DNA of 11,463 nt from Clostridia bacterium (lineage in GTDB: Bacteria; Bacillota_A; Clostridia; Christensenellales; Aristaeellaceae): positions 1 to 11,463 of the forward strand of contig JAFQOY010000265.1 in NCBI GenBank assembly GCA_017412025.1. The letters run 5' to 3'. Made by a program: the position numbers and the translations under genes. Of the stretch, positions 1 through 5,955 are shown in pieces (position 1 is the first letter of the stretch; each line of letters starts with the position of its first letter). The notes under the pieces were generated by a model. That model was not told the DNA's origin, did not search any database, and saw only the letters and a list, made by a program, of their open reading frames with translations.

Positions 1-103
1 AGTCGAACCTGGGGCGGTAGTGAATGACAGCCCGGTGGGCTGTCAGAGCCGCCCTGACCGAGCGCCGACGAGGCGCGAGAGGAGACTCCCCTATGCTCCA
101 CCA
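1..103 (+). ncRNA. Structured element with tRNA-3'-end-like tail (5' end outside window)
   Basis: Seen: TGACAGCCC (25-33) pairs with GGGCTGTCA (37-45) around a GGT loop. This hairpin is enclosed by GGGCGG (12-17) with CCGCCC (49-54). A second hairpin is GCGCC (62-66) with GGCGC (72-76). The first bases AGTC (1-4) can pair with GACT (84-87), so an outer stem with GACTCCCC (84-91) probably continues upstream of the window. The 3' end TATGCTCCACCA (92-103) looks like a tRNA or tmRNA acceptor strand ending in CCA, and an intrinsic terminator follows at once. The normal T-arm loop TTCGA is missing next to this tail, so it is not the end of an ordinary tRNA. Instead the start of the window (AGTCGAACCTGG) is the reverse complement of a T-arm-like GGTTCGACT. 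Inference: an RNA element or dispersed repeat derived from a tRNA/tmRNA end. Identity not established. Confidence 0.4.
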
Positions 104-104
104 T

Positions 105-135
105 AACCTCAGCAGAAGCTGAGGTTTTTTGTTTT
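105..135 (+). terminator. Intrinsic terminator of the upstream RNA element
   Basis: CCTCAGC (107-113), loop AGAA, GCTGAGG (118-124), followed by TTTTTT (125-130) and more T. This is a canonical Rho-independent terminator placed directly after the CCA-like tail, so it probably ends the RNA whose 3' part opens the window. Confidence 0.85.
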
Positions 136-163
136 ATCCAAGTATGCCAGGTACAAAGCGGGG

Positions 164-175
164 AGTCGAACCTGG
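164..175. repeat. Second copy of the 12-base AGTCGAACCTGG motif
   Basis: AGTCGAACCTGG occurs at 1-12 and again at 164-175, the second time preceded by GCGGGG, and homology is lost after it. The second copy sits in a short inverted repeat, GCCAGGT (146-152) with ACCTGGC (170-176). The motif is the reverse complement of a tRNA T-arm-like GGTTCGACT. It may be a truncated second copy of the element at 1-103, or one side of an insertion or excision scar. Confidence 0.45.
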
Positions 176-207
176 CCGGGAATAAATATAGATAAAAAAC
201 AGCGTGA

Positions 208-236
208 TTGCCACAACGGGATACTGATGGTATAAT
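208..236 (+). promoter_or_regulatory. Sigma-A promoter of the WYL operon
   Basis: The -35 is TTGCCA (208-213) and the -10 is a perfect TATAAT (231-236), with the optimal 17-base spacer. The predicted transcript starts near 243, about 33 bases before the first WYL gene. No operator palindrome is evident. Confidence 0.8.
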
Positions 237-275
237 AAGTAAAAATCCGGAATCGGAAAGAAAGGGCGGCAGATT

Positions 276-1499
276 ATGGCATACAGCGAACTGATCAAAT
301 CCTTCAGCCGGATTCGTGGTTATCTTCGCTCGTTCTACGTTTACGGATTCCGGCATCGCGATGAATTTACTCAGAAGAGCGCGAGAAGCTATGACAATGA
401 ACGTCGGCGCGTGGAGAGCTGGCTCGGAGATTATATGTCTTTTAAGCAGGATCGGGACGGACGACGGGTGTTTTTGTCTGTGGACAGCAGATCGATTCCG
501 GAGAACCCGCTGTACAGGGCTTTCAGAACCAAGAGCTTTACGGAAAGGGATATTACCCTCCATTTTCATATTCTGGACATCCTGAAAGTGAGAGGAAGTC
601 TTTCCATTACGCAGATCATGGATGAACTGACGGACAGATTGTCGGAATTTGATTCGGATGATATGCCGGATGAATCCACGGCGCGAAAAAAGCTGAAGGA
701 GTATGCCGCTCTTGGATTGCTTGATATGGGAAAACGCGGCCGTGAGACTGTCTATACGATTGCAAAAAACCGCATCGATTTCTCCGGGACGGAAGCCGCC
801 ATAGCCTTTTTTTCTGAATCTGCGCCGCTGGGCGTAATCGGTTCTTTTATTCAGAACCGACTGCCGGAAAAGTTTCCCTTCTTCCGATTTAAGCACCATT
901 ATATTCTGAATGCGCTGGACAGCGAAATGCTGTATGAAGCGCTTCTGGCAATCGGAGAAAGACGGCTGCTTTCTTTTAAAAACTCCGGACAGCATATGAC
1001 GGTCAGGCCGCTGAAGGTCTACATCGGCACGCAGTCCGGAAGACAGTATCTGCTGGGATGTTCCCCGGAAGGCGAGCGGTTTTCATTTTTCAGACTGGAT
1101 CTGATGGATCATCCGGAAATGGGGGAAACCTTTGACTGGACGGATGAGCAGAAACGGCGGCAGGACGAATTCTGCGCCCATACCTGGGGCGTTGTCGGAA
1201 ACAATGACCGTGCGCTGGAGCATATCGAAATGACGGTTTATGCCGCTGCAGATGAAGGCTACGTCGTTGAAAGACTGAAGCGGGAAAGCCGGTGCGGAAA
1301 GGTTGAGCAGCTGGATGATACGCATTGGCGGTTTACAGCGGATGTGTATGAAGCCGTTGAAATGCTGCCGTGGCTCAGGACGTTCACAGGCAGGATCACG
1401 GAATTGAACTGCTCGGATGACTTTGTTACAAACCGTTTCCGGCATGACTTTTCCGAACTGATGCAGATATATGGAGGGGAAGAGGATGCTGTTTCATGA
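276..1499 (+). CDS. WYL-domain transcriptional regulator with N-terminal winged-helix region
   Basis: A 407-residue cytoplasmic protein of the WYL regulator family. Residues about 15-70 (arginine-rich, ending in RRVFLSVDS) and about 92-165 look like winged-helix segments; the second contains the helix-turn-helix-like SLSITQIMDEL and ends in a GLLDMGKRGRETVYTI wing. The WYL core is about 217-280: ...ERRLLSFKNSGQHMTVRPLKVYI..., with QYL (258-260) in place of the WYL triad and the trailing basic FRLDLM. Residues about 315-400 resemble the WCX extension that follows WYL domains. WYL domains bind small ligands or nucleic acid and tune the attached DNA-binding domain; the ligand here is unknown. 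The start is supported by AAAGGG 9 bases upstream of the ATG. It is first in a two-gene operon with its own promoter, and its last 14 bases overlap the next gene, suggesting translational coupling and a paired complex. Such regulators often serve stress or defence loci, but no effector genes are adjacent here, so the target is unknown. Confidence 0.85.
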   Translation: MAYSELIKSFSRIRGYLRSFYVYGFRHRDEFTQKSARSYDNERRRVESWLGDYMSFKQDRDGRRVFLSVDSRSIPENPLYRAFRTKSFTERDITLHFHILDILKVRGSLSITQIMDELTDRLSEFDSDDMPDESTARKKLKEYAALGLLDMGKRGRETVYTIAKNRIDFSGTEAAIAFFSESAPLGVIGSFIQNRLPEKFPFFRFKHHYILNALDSEMLYEALLAIGERRLLSFKNSGQHMTVRPLKVYIGTQSGRQYLLGCSPEGERFSFFRLDLMDHPEMGETFDWTDEQKRRQDEFCAHTWGVVGNNDRALEHIEMTVYAAADEGYVVERLKRESRCGKVEQLDDTHWRFTADVYEAVEMLPWLRTFTGRITELNCSDDFVTNRFRHDFSELMQIYGGEEDAVS

Positions 1500-2454
1500 G
1501 ATCTATGGCAGCTACTATCAGGCTGCCGCCTCCATTCTGAGCGAAGCGGTACGCGGAGAACTGACAGGGAAAAAACTCAATGCTCTCGTGGAAAAGTATG
1601 CATTCGGAGAGAGCTTTTTGACGATTCCGGATGGTCTCAAAGGCGAAAGATGGCGGCTTCTGCACAGAGATCTGTCTGCGCCGCTGGAAGCTGAACCGGA
1701 AATGCCCGTCACGATGCTTGAAAAGCGATGGATGAAGGCGATGCTGCTCGATCCGCGCATGCAGCTTTTTGAGCCGGATATGAAGGGCCTTGAGGATGTA
1801 AAGCCGCTTTTTACGCCGGATATGGTCGTCTATTATGATCGGTATACTCATGGCGATGATTATACGGACCCGGATTACATCCGGCATTTCAGGCTGATTC
1901 TCAAGGCGCTCCGGGAAGAACAGAATCTCTATGTCGATTTCGAATCCGGGCTGCATCTGCCGGTCAGGATGGCGGTAAAGCCCTGTTTTCTGGAGTATTC
2001 TGAAAAGGATGATCGCTTCCGTCTGATTGCGGCAGGCAGAAAGCGCAGAGTGGTCATCAATCTCTCCCGGATTAAAGCGTGCAAACTGGCATATCGCAAT
2101 GAACCGTTTTTACTTAAGAGGGAAGCAGTCGATAGCGTCACCTTTGAACTGGAAGACCGGCGAAACGCACTGGAACGGGTGCTGCTTCACTTTTCTCATC
2201 TTGAAAAAGAAACCATACGCCTTGACGAGGGTACGTACAGGGTGACGCTGCGATATGACAGACGGGACGAGACGGAGATGGTAATCCGGCTTCTCTCCTT
2301 CGGCCCGGTCGTCAGGGTGACGGAGCCGGATCACTTTATCGGCCTGCTTCGCAAACGGATCCAGAAACAGGCTGCGCTTTTGACGCCGGAGAAGCCGGAA
2401 TGCTGCAAATGCCCGGCACAAGGCCTGACGGGCAATGAGGCTGAAGCGTTGTAA
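1486..2454 (+). CDS. Divergent WYL-domain protein, second of a tandem pair
   Basis: A 322-residue protein from ATG 1486, which has GGAGGGGA (1473-1480) five bases upstream. An in-frame ATG at 1471 lies before that ribosome binding site and is less likely. Residues about 140-205 form a degenerate WYL core: a YVDFESGLHLPVRMAVKPCFLEYS strand region, then RFRLIA where WYL would lie, and the closing VVINLSRI. Residues about 205-310 match the usual C-terminal extension (FLLKREAVDSVTFEL..., ...RYDRRDETEMVIRLLSFGPVVRV). The first 60 residues are helical, and I see no convincing winged helix, in contrast to its partner upstream. Tandem WYL pairs, one with and one without an obvious DNA-binding domain, are common in Firmicutes. 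Inference: the two products form a heteromer in which this member contributes ligand binding. The 14-base overlap and shared promoter and terminator support coexpression. The specific function is unknown. Confidence 0.75.
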   Translation: MLFHEIYGSYYQAAASILSEAVRGELTGKKLNALVEKYAFGESFLTIPDGLKGERWRLLHRDLSAPLEAEPEMPVTMLEKRWMKAMLLDPRMQLFEPDMKGLEDVKPLFTPDMVVYYDRYTHGDDYTDPDYIRHFRLILKALREEQNLYVDFESGLHLPVRMAVKPCFLEYSEKDDRFRLIAAGRKRRVVINLSRIKACKLAYRNEPFLLKREAVDSVTFELEDRRNALERVLLHFSHLEKETIRLDEGTYRVTLRYDRRDETEMVIRLLSFGPVVRVTEPDHFIGLLRKRIQKQAALLTPEKPECCKCPAQGLTGNEAEAL

Positions 2455-2471
2455 AGGCGTATAGAATGGAT

Positions 2472-2505
2472 AGAAGAACGTCGGAGGGGACGTTCTTCTT
2501 TTTAT
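2472..2505 (+). terminator. Intrinsic terminator of the WYL operon
   Basis: AGAAGAACGTC (2472-2482) pairs with GACGTTCTTCT (2489-2499) around GGAGGG, running into TTCTTTTTAT. It lies 18 bases after the second WYL stop codon and closes the two-gene operon. Confidence 0.85.
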
Positions 2506-2580
2506 ATGCGCACGGCGTCGGATAAAACATGCAGGAATTTCCGTTCGCAACTTTTTTTCCGGGAAGTATGCGCGGGGGCG

Positions 2581-2589
2581 TGATATATT
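2581..2589 (+). promoter_or_regulatory. Extended -10 promoter proposed for the large RNA
   Basis: TGATATATT gives an extended -10 (TG, one base, then TATATT at 2584-2589). The -35 position (about 2561-2566, GGGAAG) is poor, so recognition would depend on the extended -10. The predicted start near 2596 falls one base before the first strong helix of the RNA (CCGAA at 2597), which is why I favour it. Confidence 0.4.
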
Positions 2590-3087
2590 AGACTCACCGA
2601 AAGGGAAACACAAAAAACAACGAAAAAACCCGTTCGGACAAAGAAACACAAAAATGGCATCGTGAACAAAACCTTCCCGTGGTGATGCTGATCTTGACGA
2701 ATTTGTTCAAAAGGGCGGTTTCGGCTCTTTGAGATAAACCCAGTGATGGGGATAAAGGGGCGCAAGTTCCGACTTGCCGAAAGGCGAGTACAGCAGAAAA
2801 CCCATAGACAAGGTACCGCCTTTCTGCCCGAGGGCAACTGCAGAGGGTATGGCGGGATCGCGATCGGCGGGAGACCGTCGGGTTGCTAACCTGGAAACAG
2901 GGGAGAGCGCTCTATGGATATACGGTGCGAGTGTGCAAAAACAAGTGCTGTATAGATCTGCCGGAGGTTCCTCAAACCGAAAGGAAGGGACAGAAGGACA
3001 GAAGGGCGTCCGCAAGACGCGCAGGGCTGCGAATTCTGGGCCTTGCCCAAAAGGCAGGGATGGTACATGTGCACCTCGTAGTCCATA

Positions 3088-3158
3088 AACATGTCAGCTC
3101 AATGGTAGAGCATTCACCTCTTAAGTGAAAGGTGCTGGTTCGATTCCGGCATATGTAA
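3088..3158 (+). tRNA. tRNA-Lys(CUU)-like cloverleaf inside the large RNA
   Basis: D stem GCTC/GAGC (3097-3100, 3108-3111) with the typical AATGGTA loop. Anticodon stem TTCAC/GTGAA (3113-3117, 3125-3129) with loop CTCTTAA, giving anticodon CTT (3120-3122), read as lysine. Variable loop of four. T arm GCTGG-TTCGATT-CCGGC (3134-3150). The acceptor stem is weak: ACATGT (3089-3094) pairs with ATATGT (3151-3156) including one G-U pair, and position 1:72 is an A-A mismatch. No CCA sits at the correct place; a CCA occurs at 3161-3163, two bases late. Position 8 is C instead of the usual U. The core is well preserved, so either this is a functional tRNA processed from the long RNA with CCA added later, or a structural domain that keeps only tRNA shape. 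Confidence 0.55.
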
Positions 3159-3432
3159 AGCCAAAGAGTGCATGGCTTCAGGAAAGAAAATCAACTTATT
3201 GTTCTGCAATATGAACACTTATAAAGGCCGCAAGCTGATATAAGAGAAAGTATCGAGTAAGTGCAACTCTAGGAGACGGCAGTTTCCGAATCCCGCAAGG
3301 AAGAATGTGCCCAAAGGAAATCTATAGCGTCCTGATGCAAGAGTTTGCTGGTTTTTGCAAAATCAGTGTTGATGTCCGCTACTGACTAATCCTCAGTGTG
3401 AGCACCGGTTCCAATGCCGGCTGACGCGGGCA

Positions 3433-3466
3433 GGTCAGATCAAGCTCTCAGTCTGATTTGGTTTTT
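3433..3466 (+). terminator. Probable terminator of the large RNA
   Basis: GGTCAGA (3433-3439) can pair with TCTGATT (3452-3458), including two G-U pairs, followed by TGG and TTTTT (3462-3466). The hairpin is imperfect but well placed to end the RNA. The stronger hairpin at 3496-3540 would catch read-through. Confidence 0.5.
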
Positions 3467-3495
3467 CAAAAAAATTCCATTATCCTGAATACGAA

Positions 3496-3547
3496 CACAT
3501 CCCGCTGCGGCAAGCAGGAAATGCGCCGCAGCGGGATGTGTTTTGTT
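3496..3547 (+). terminator. Very strong hairpin terminator, possibly bidirectional
   Basis: CACATCCCGCTGCGGC (3496-3511) and GCCGCAGCGGGATGTG (3525-3540) form a perfect 16-bp stem with a 13-base loop, followed on the plus strand by TTTTGTTT (3541-3548). It lies between the large RNA (plus) and the end of the reductase gene (minus). The U tract is on the plus strand, so it mainly stops plus-strand transcription, though the stem may also act on the minus strand. Confidence 0.8.
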
Positions 3548-3557
3548 TCAGGGCTTG

Positions 3558-3601
3558 GAGCCCGGCGTCATACCCTCGGAGGGGCGGCATGACGCCGGCT
3601 C
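3558..3601 (-). terminator. Hairpin downstream of the reductase gene
   Basis: GAGCCCGGCGTCAT (3558-3571) and ATGACGCCGGCTC (3589-3601) form a long stem with one bulged base. It begins 12 bases after the stop codon of the minus-strand reductase gene. There is no U tract directly behind it on that strand, so it may stabilise the mRNA end or act together with the next hairpin. Confidence 0.5.
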
Positions 3602-3613
3602 AGCACGGAAAGC

Positions 3614-5584
3614 TTACTTGGTGGAATAACGGATCGCGTTCTGGATCGCCAGGATGATGCCCTCGCTGTCCATCGTCGCGCCGGCCACGACGTCCAGACC
3701 GGCGAGCGTCTGCTTGTCGATAATGGACTGCGCGAAGGTTTCAAACTGCTCGGCCGTCATGAGCATGTTGTCCGCGCCGTTTTCAATCCAGATCTTGGTG
3801 AACTTGCCGTCCTTGACGGTAAACGACACGCCGTACGGGCCCTTGGTGGCGTTGGCAGAGTAGAAGTAGTCGCCGTCCTTGGCCTTGGAGGCGTCCAGCG
3901 GCAGCGGCACGGAGGAGACGGAGTAGACCATGGCGCGGACGGTATCGTCCTCCTGCGGAACGACGTAATCGTGTCCGGTGTAGTCATAGTGCTGCTCGAC
4001 GCCGAAGATATCCTGCGCGGCGGCGCGGCCGGAGATGATGCACTCGTCCAGGAAGATGCCGTTCTGGTAGAGGTTGGAGATGTAGGAGCCGAGTTCGCCG
4101 GCGGTATACAGGTTCGGGATCACGTTGTTGTTCCAGTCAAGAACCTGGGACTTGGTGTTGCGCACAGCGCCGCCGGTGGTGGCGACGACGACCGGAACGA
4201 TCTCAACGGAGTAGAACGGGCCTTCAACGATCGGCGCCATGGTCGCCGGGTCGCGGCCAAAGTCTTCGTCAACGCCCTTTTCGCACATCTCGTTGTAGCG
4301 GTCAACCGTTGCGCGCAGGGTTTCCGGATCGCGGCCGATCTTCTCGGCCAGCTCTTCGATGGTGTCGGCCTTGGTGATCCAGCCCTTTTCCAGCTCAACG
4401 GAGTTGTCGGAGGACCACTCATAGTTGTGCGCAGAGATCGGCCAGGCCATCCAGGTGGTGACGATGGTGTCGTTTTCGAAGGTCTTCTGGTCGCAGATGA
4501 AGTGGATCGGCAGAGAGCGATAGGTCTGCAGGTCGGTCCAGTGGCCGCCCACGATCTCCTTCACGTGCTGCTTGTGCCAGGTGTAGCTCTCGTTGTAATA
4601 ACGGTTGCCGGTGGCGTCGATCTCCAGCCAGCCGCCGTTCTTGTAGAAGAAGTTGCGCTCGAAGGCAGACTCATACTCCGGCACCTTCACGCCCATCCAG
4701 ATACCGCCGGACTGGGTGAAGTTCTTCATGTGCCAGATCTGCGCGCCGGCTTCCATCAGCATCTGGATGCCGTCGCCGGTGTTGCCCGGGGTGCCCGCAG
4801 TGTAGACGACGTCCATACCGTGGAAGTCGCGCTGCATCTGCAGGTTGTTCTCATAGCCGCCGCAGGCGAGCACGACGCCCTTGCGCGCACGGATATTGAG
4901 CACGTTGCCGTCCTTGTCCTTGGCCTTCACGCCGAGCACTTCTTTGGTGTAGGGATCCTGGATCAGCTCGGTCGCCGGGGTTTCGTACATGATTTCGACA
5001 TTCTTGAGCTGCTTGACGATGTCGCGCAGGCCCTTGTAGGTGCCGCCCGGCTGGCTGACGGTGCTGCCGGCCGTAACCAGGTTGATGCTCTTGCCGCGGT
5101 AGGTCGCGCCCGGGAAATCGGGGAATTCCTTGGTGAGGGAGCCCCAATCGCGCGGCTGGAACCAGTATCCGACGCTCTCGGCAACCGGCTCAAGCCAGGT
5201 CGGCAGGTTCACGATCTCCTTGACAAACCAGTCGTGCCATTCCCTGGGAATGTTGTTCGGCTTGCCCATTTCCCAGAGATACTCGTTGAACAGAGCCTCG
5301 TCTTCCGGCCAGACGGAAAGCATCGTCTGACCAGAGGCGATGGAGTTGCCGCCGGAGAACGGCTCGCTCATCTTTTCAAGCAGGATGATTTCGGCGTCGT
5401 TGGCGATGTCCGCCGCTTCGATGACCGTGGCGGCGCCCGCCAGGCCGAAGCCTACGACGACCATATCCGCCTCTTTGTCCCAGCTATAGCCGTCCGCATC
5501 GCCGACCGCGAGGTATTCAGCGCTTGCAGGCATGCAGCCAAGCAGCATAACCAGCAGGAGAAGCATTGCAGTCATTCTTTTCAT
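3614..5584 (-). CDS. Secreted flavinylated FAD-dependent reductase (fumarate reductase/KstD-like flavoprotein with FMN-binding domain)
   Basis: A 656-residue protein from ATG 5584 (AGAGAGG 8 bases upstream). In-frame ATGs at 5590 and 5647 are poorly spaced, and the chosen start puts MKRM directly before a signal sequence. The signal contains a lipobox-like LLGC (14-17), with ASA (20-22) as an alternative signal peptidase I site, so the protein acts outside the membrane. FAD-binding motif GFGLAG at 45-50 and acidic E70. The FAD/succinate-dehydrogenase-like fold runs to about 560, with GTPGNTGDG, GNRYYNE (R328) and PNLYTAGELGS motifs. The C-terminal FMN-binding domain (about 573-656) has DVVAGATMDS, where T637 is the expected covalent FMN site for an ApbE transferase (not encoded here). 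Where fumarate reductases carry the substrate-binding arginine (HGANRLGG), this protein has SNLYQNGI, so fumarate is an unlikely substrate; the LYQ-G pattern resembles KstD-like reductases. Likely role: reducing an extracellular organic acceptor in flavin-based respiration. It is transcribed divergently from a sensor regulator. Substrate unknown. Confidence 0.85.
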   Translation of the reverse strand: MKRMTAMLLLLVMLLGCMPASAEYLAVGDADGYSWDKEADMVVVGFGLAGAATVIEAADIANDAEIILLEKMSEPFSGGNSIASGQTMLSVWPEDEALFNEYLWEMGKPNNIPREWHDWFVKEIVNLPTWLEPVAESVGYWFQPRDWGSLTKEFPDFPGATYRGKSINLVTAGSTVSQPGGTYKGLRDIVKQLKNVEIMYETPATELIQDPYTKEVLGVKAKDKDGNVLNIRARKGVVLACGGYENNLQMQRDFHGMDVVYTAGTPGNTGDGIQMLMEAGAQIWHMKNFTQSGGIWMGVKVPEYESAFERNFFYKNGGWLEIDATGNRYYNESYTWHKQHVKEIVGGHWTDLQTYRSLPIHFICDQKTFENDTIVTTWMAWPISAHNYEWSSDNSVELEKGWITKADTIEELAEKIGRDPETLRATVDRYNEMCEKGVDEDFGRDPATMAPIVEGPFYSVEIVPVVVATTGGAVRNTKSQVLDWNNNVIPNLYTAGELGSYISNLYQNGIFLDECIISGRAAAQDIFGVEQHYDYTGHDYVVPQEDDTVRAMVYSVSSVPLPLDASKAKDGDYFYSANATKGPYGVSFTVKDGKFTKIWIENGADNMLMTAEQFETFAQSIIDKQTLAGLDVVAGATMDSEGIILAIQNAIRYSTK

Positions 5585-5801
5585 GATCATGTCCTCTCTT
5601 TCTTCAATAGGATATTGTTTGTGCATTTCCTTTATGGGAGTATGCATCAGGCATTGGATTCATGCAGCGGATATCCTCCGCTATCCGCTGCGCCCGCCGC
5701 CTGCCGGGGAAGAACGGCCCCCTTTGTGGCTTGAGATTATCGTTTTTTTCACATTTTCTCAAGCGTCGTTTTTTTCATCCGGCTTCATTTTGATGCTGAT
5801 T

Positions 5802-5840
5802 ATGTGCATATTGAATAAAATTATATGTATAATGTGCATA
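5802..5840. repeat. Direct repeat ATGTGCATA, possible regulator binding site
   Basis: ATGTGCATA occurs at 5802-5810 and 5832-5840, 30 bases apart (about three helical turns) in the same orientation. The wider forms are ATTATGTGCATA and TATAATGTGCATA. The pair overlaps the proposed reductase promoter and lies upstream of the regulator promoter. AraC-family proteins bind as dimers to direct repeats, so this is the best candidate operator for the neighbouring regulator. Shorter GCATA echoes occur at 5892-5896 and 5903-5907. Confidence 0.45.
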
Positions 5841-5846
5841 GTTCAA
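5820..5846 (-). promoter_or_regulatory. Candidate promoter of the reductase gene
   Basis: On the minus strand, TATAAT (5825-5820) has TTGAAC (5846-5841) upstream with a 15-base spacer, shorter than ideal. It lies about 235 bases before the start codon, leaving a long leader. The overlap with the ATGTGCATA repeat suggests a regulated, activator-dependent promoter. Confidence 0.35.
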
Positions 5847-5871
5847 ATCTGTAGAGGGATCACTTTTGATC

Positions 5872-5900
5872 TTGAAGCAGTTTGCACAATCGCATATAAT
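5872..5900 (+). promoter_or_regulatory. Promoter of the AraC-type regulator gene
   Basis: The -35 is TTGAAG (5872-5877) and the -10 is TATAAT (5895-5900), with a 17-base spacer. The predicted start is near 5907, about 50 bases before the GTG start codon. Confidence 0.65.
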
Positions 5901-5955
5901 ACGCATAGGATCATTTTATTAATCTGAAAATTCACAAATGAAAGGGGGATATGCC

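Larger units (their letters stand above)
2596..3466 (+). ncRNA. Giant structured noncoding RNA with embedded tRNA-like domain (GOLLD/ROOL-class candidate)
   Basis: About 870 bases with no credible ORF but dense local pairing. Visible helices: CCGAA/GGG (2597-2605) with CCC/TTCGG (2629-2637); TGAACAAA (about 2663-2670) with TTTGTTCA (2702-2709); CCCA-GTGA-TGGG (2739-2750); GCAAGT-TCCG-ACTTGC (2762-2777); GCAAC (2834-2838) with GTTGC (2882-2886), enclosing GATCGCGATC and CGGCGG-GAGA-CCGTCG; CCTG-GAAA-CAGG (2891-2902); GCGTC-CGCAA-GACGC (3006-3020); CCTTGCC-CAAAA-GGCAGGG; AAGCCA/TGGCTT (3158-3178); and CCGG-TTCCAATG-CCGG (3405-3420). GNRA loops (GAAA, GAGA, GCAA) recur, as expected of RNAs with tertiary packing. 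A tRNA-like cloverleaf is inserted at 3088-3158. The RNA has a plausible promoter and a 3' U tract. No group I or II intron core is seen. From memory of the families, GOLLD (about 800 nt) and ROOL (about 600 nt) RNAs lie near or contain tRNA genes; size and tRNA content favour GOLLD. Assignment is inference. These RNAs are usually phage-linked, and no phage gene is visible here. Confidence 0.6.
5585..5955. other. AT-rich divergent intergenic control region
   Basis: Holds the 5' ends of the reductase gene (minus) and the AraC-type gene (plus). I see no gene here. It contains promoter candidates for both strands and the repeated ATGTGCATA motif listed separately. Base composition becomes markedly AT-rich from about 5740, against GC-rich genes on both sides. 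An open frame crossing it (5532-5927, plus) has no ribosome binding site and no recognisable product. Confidence 0.7.

Noticed and set aside
1..103. Ordinary tRNA or tmRNA 3' end
   Set aside because: The CCA-ending tail is present, but the T loop TTCGA and a pairing T-stem 5' strand are missing beside it. Only an element with a tRNA-like tail can be supported.
2774..3128. Short overlapping frames on both strands in the large RNA
   Set aside because: They cross many hairpins and the tRNA-like domain, overlap each other in several frames, and have no recognisable product.
2596..3466. Group I or group II intron as explanation of the structured region
   Set aside because: No domain V-like AGC...GAAA hairpin with the expected ends, no P7/G-site-like element, and no interrupted flanking gene or reverse transcriptase/endonuclease frame.
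3971..5734. Long plus-strand open frame of 587 codons
   Set aside because: It is antisense to the reductase, which has a signal peptide, FAD and FMN motifs and a ribosome binding site. The plus frame is low-complexity (V, D, A, G, L, H rich) as expected of the complement of a GC-rich gene.
5532..5927. Plus-strand frame of 131 codons over the intergenic region
   Set aside because: Starts inside the reductase gene on the opposite strand, has no ribosome binding site and crosses both proposed promoters. Its hydrophobic C-terminus reflects AT-rich DNA.
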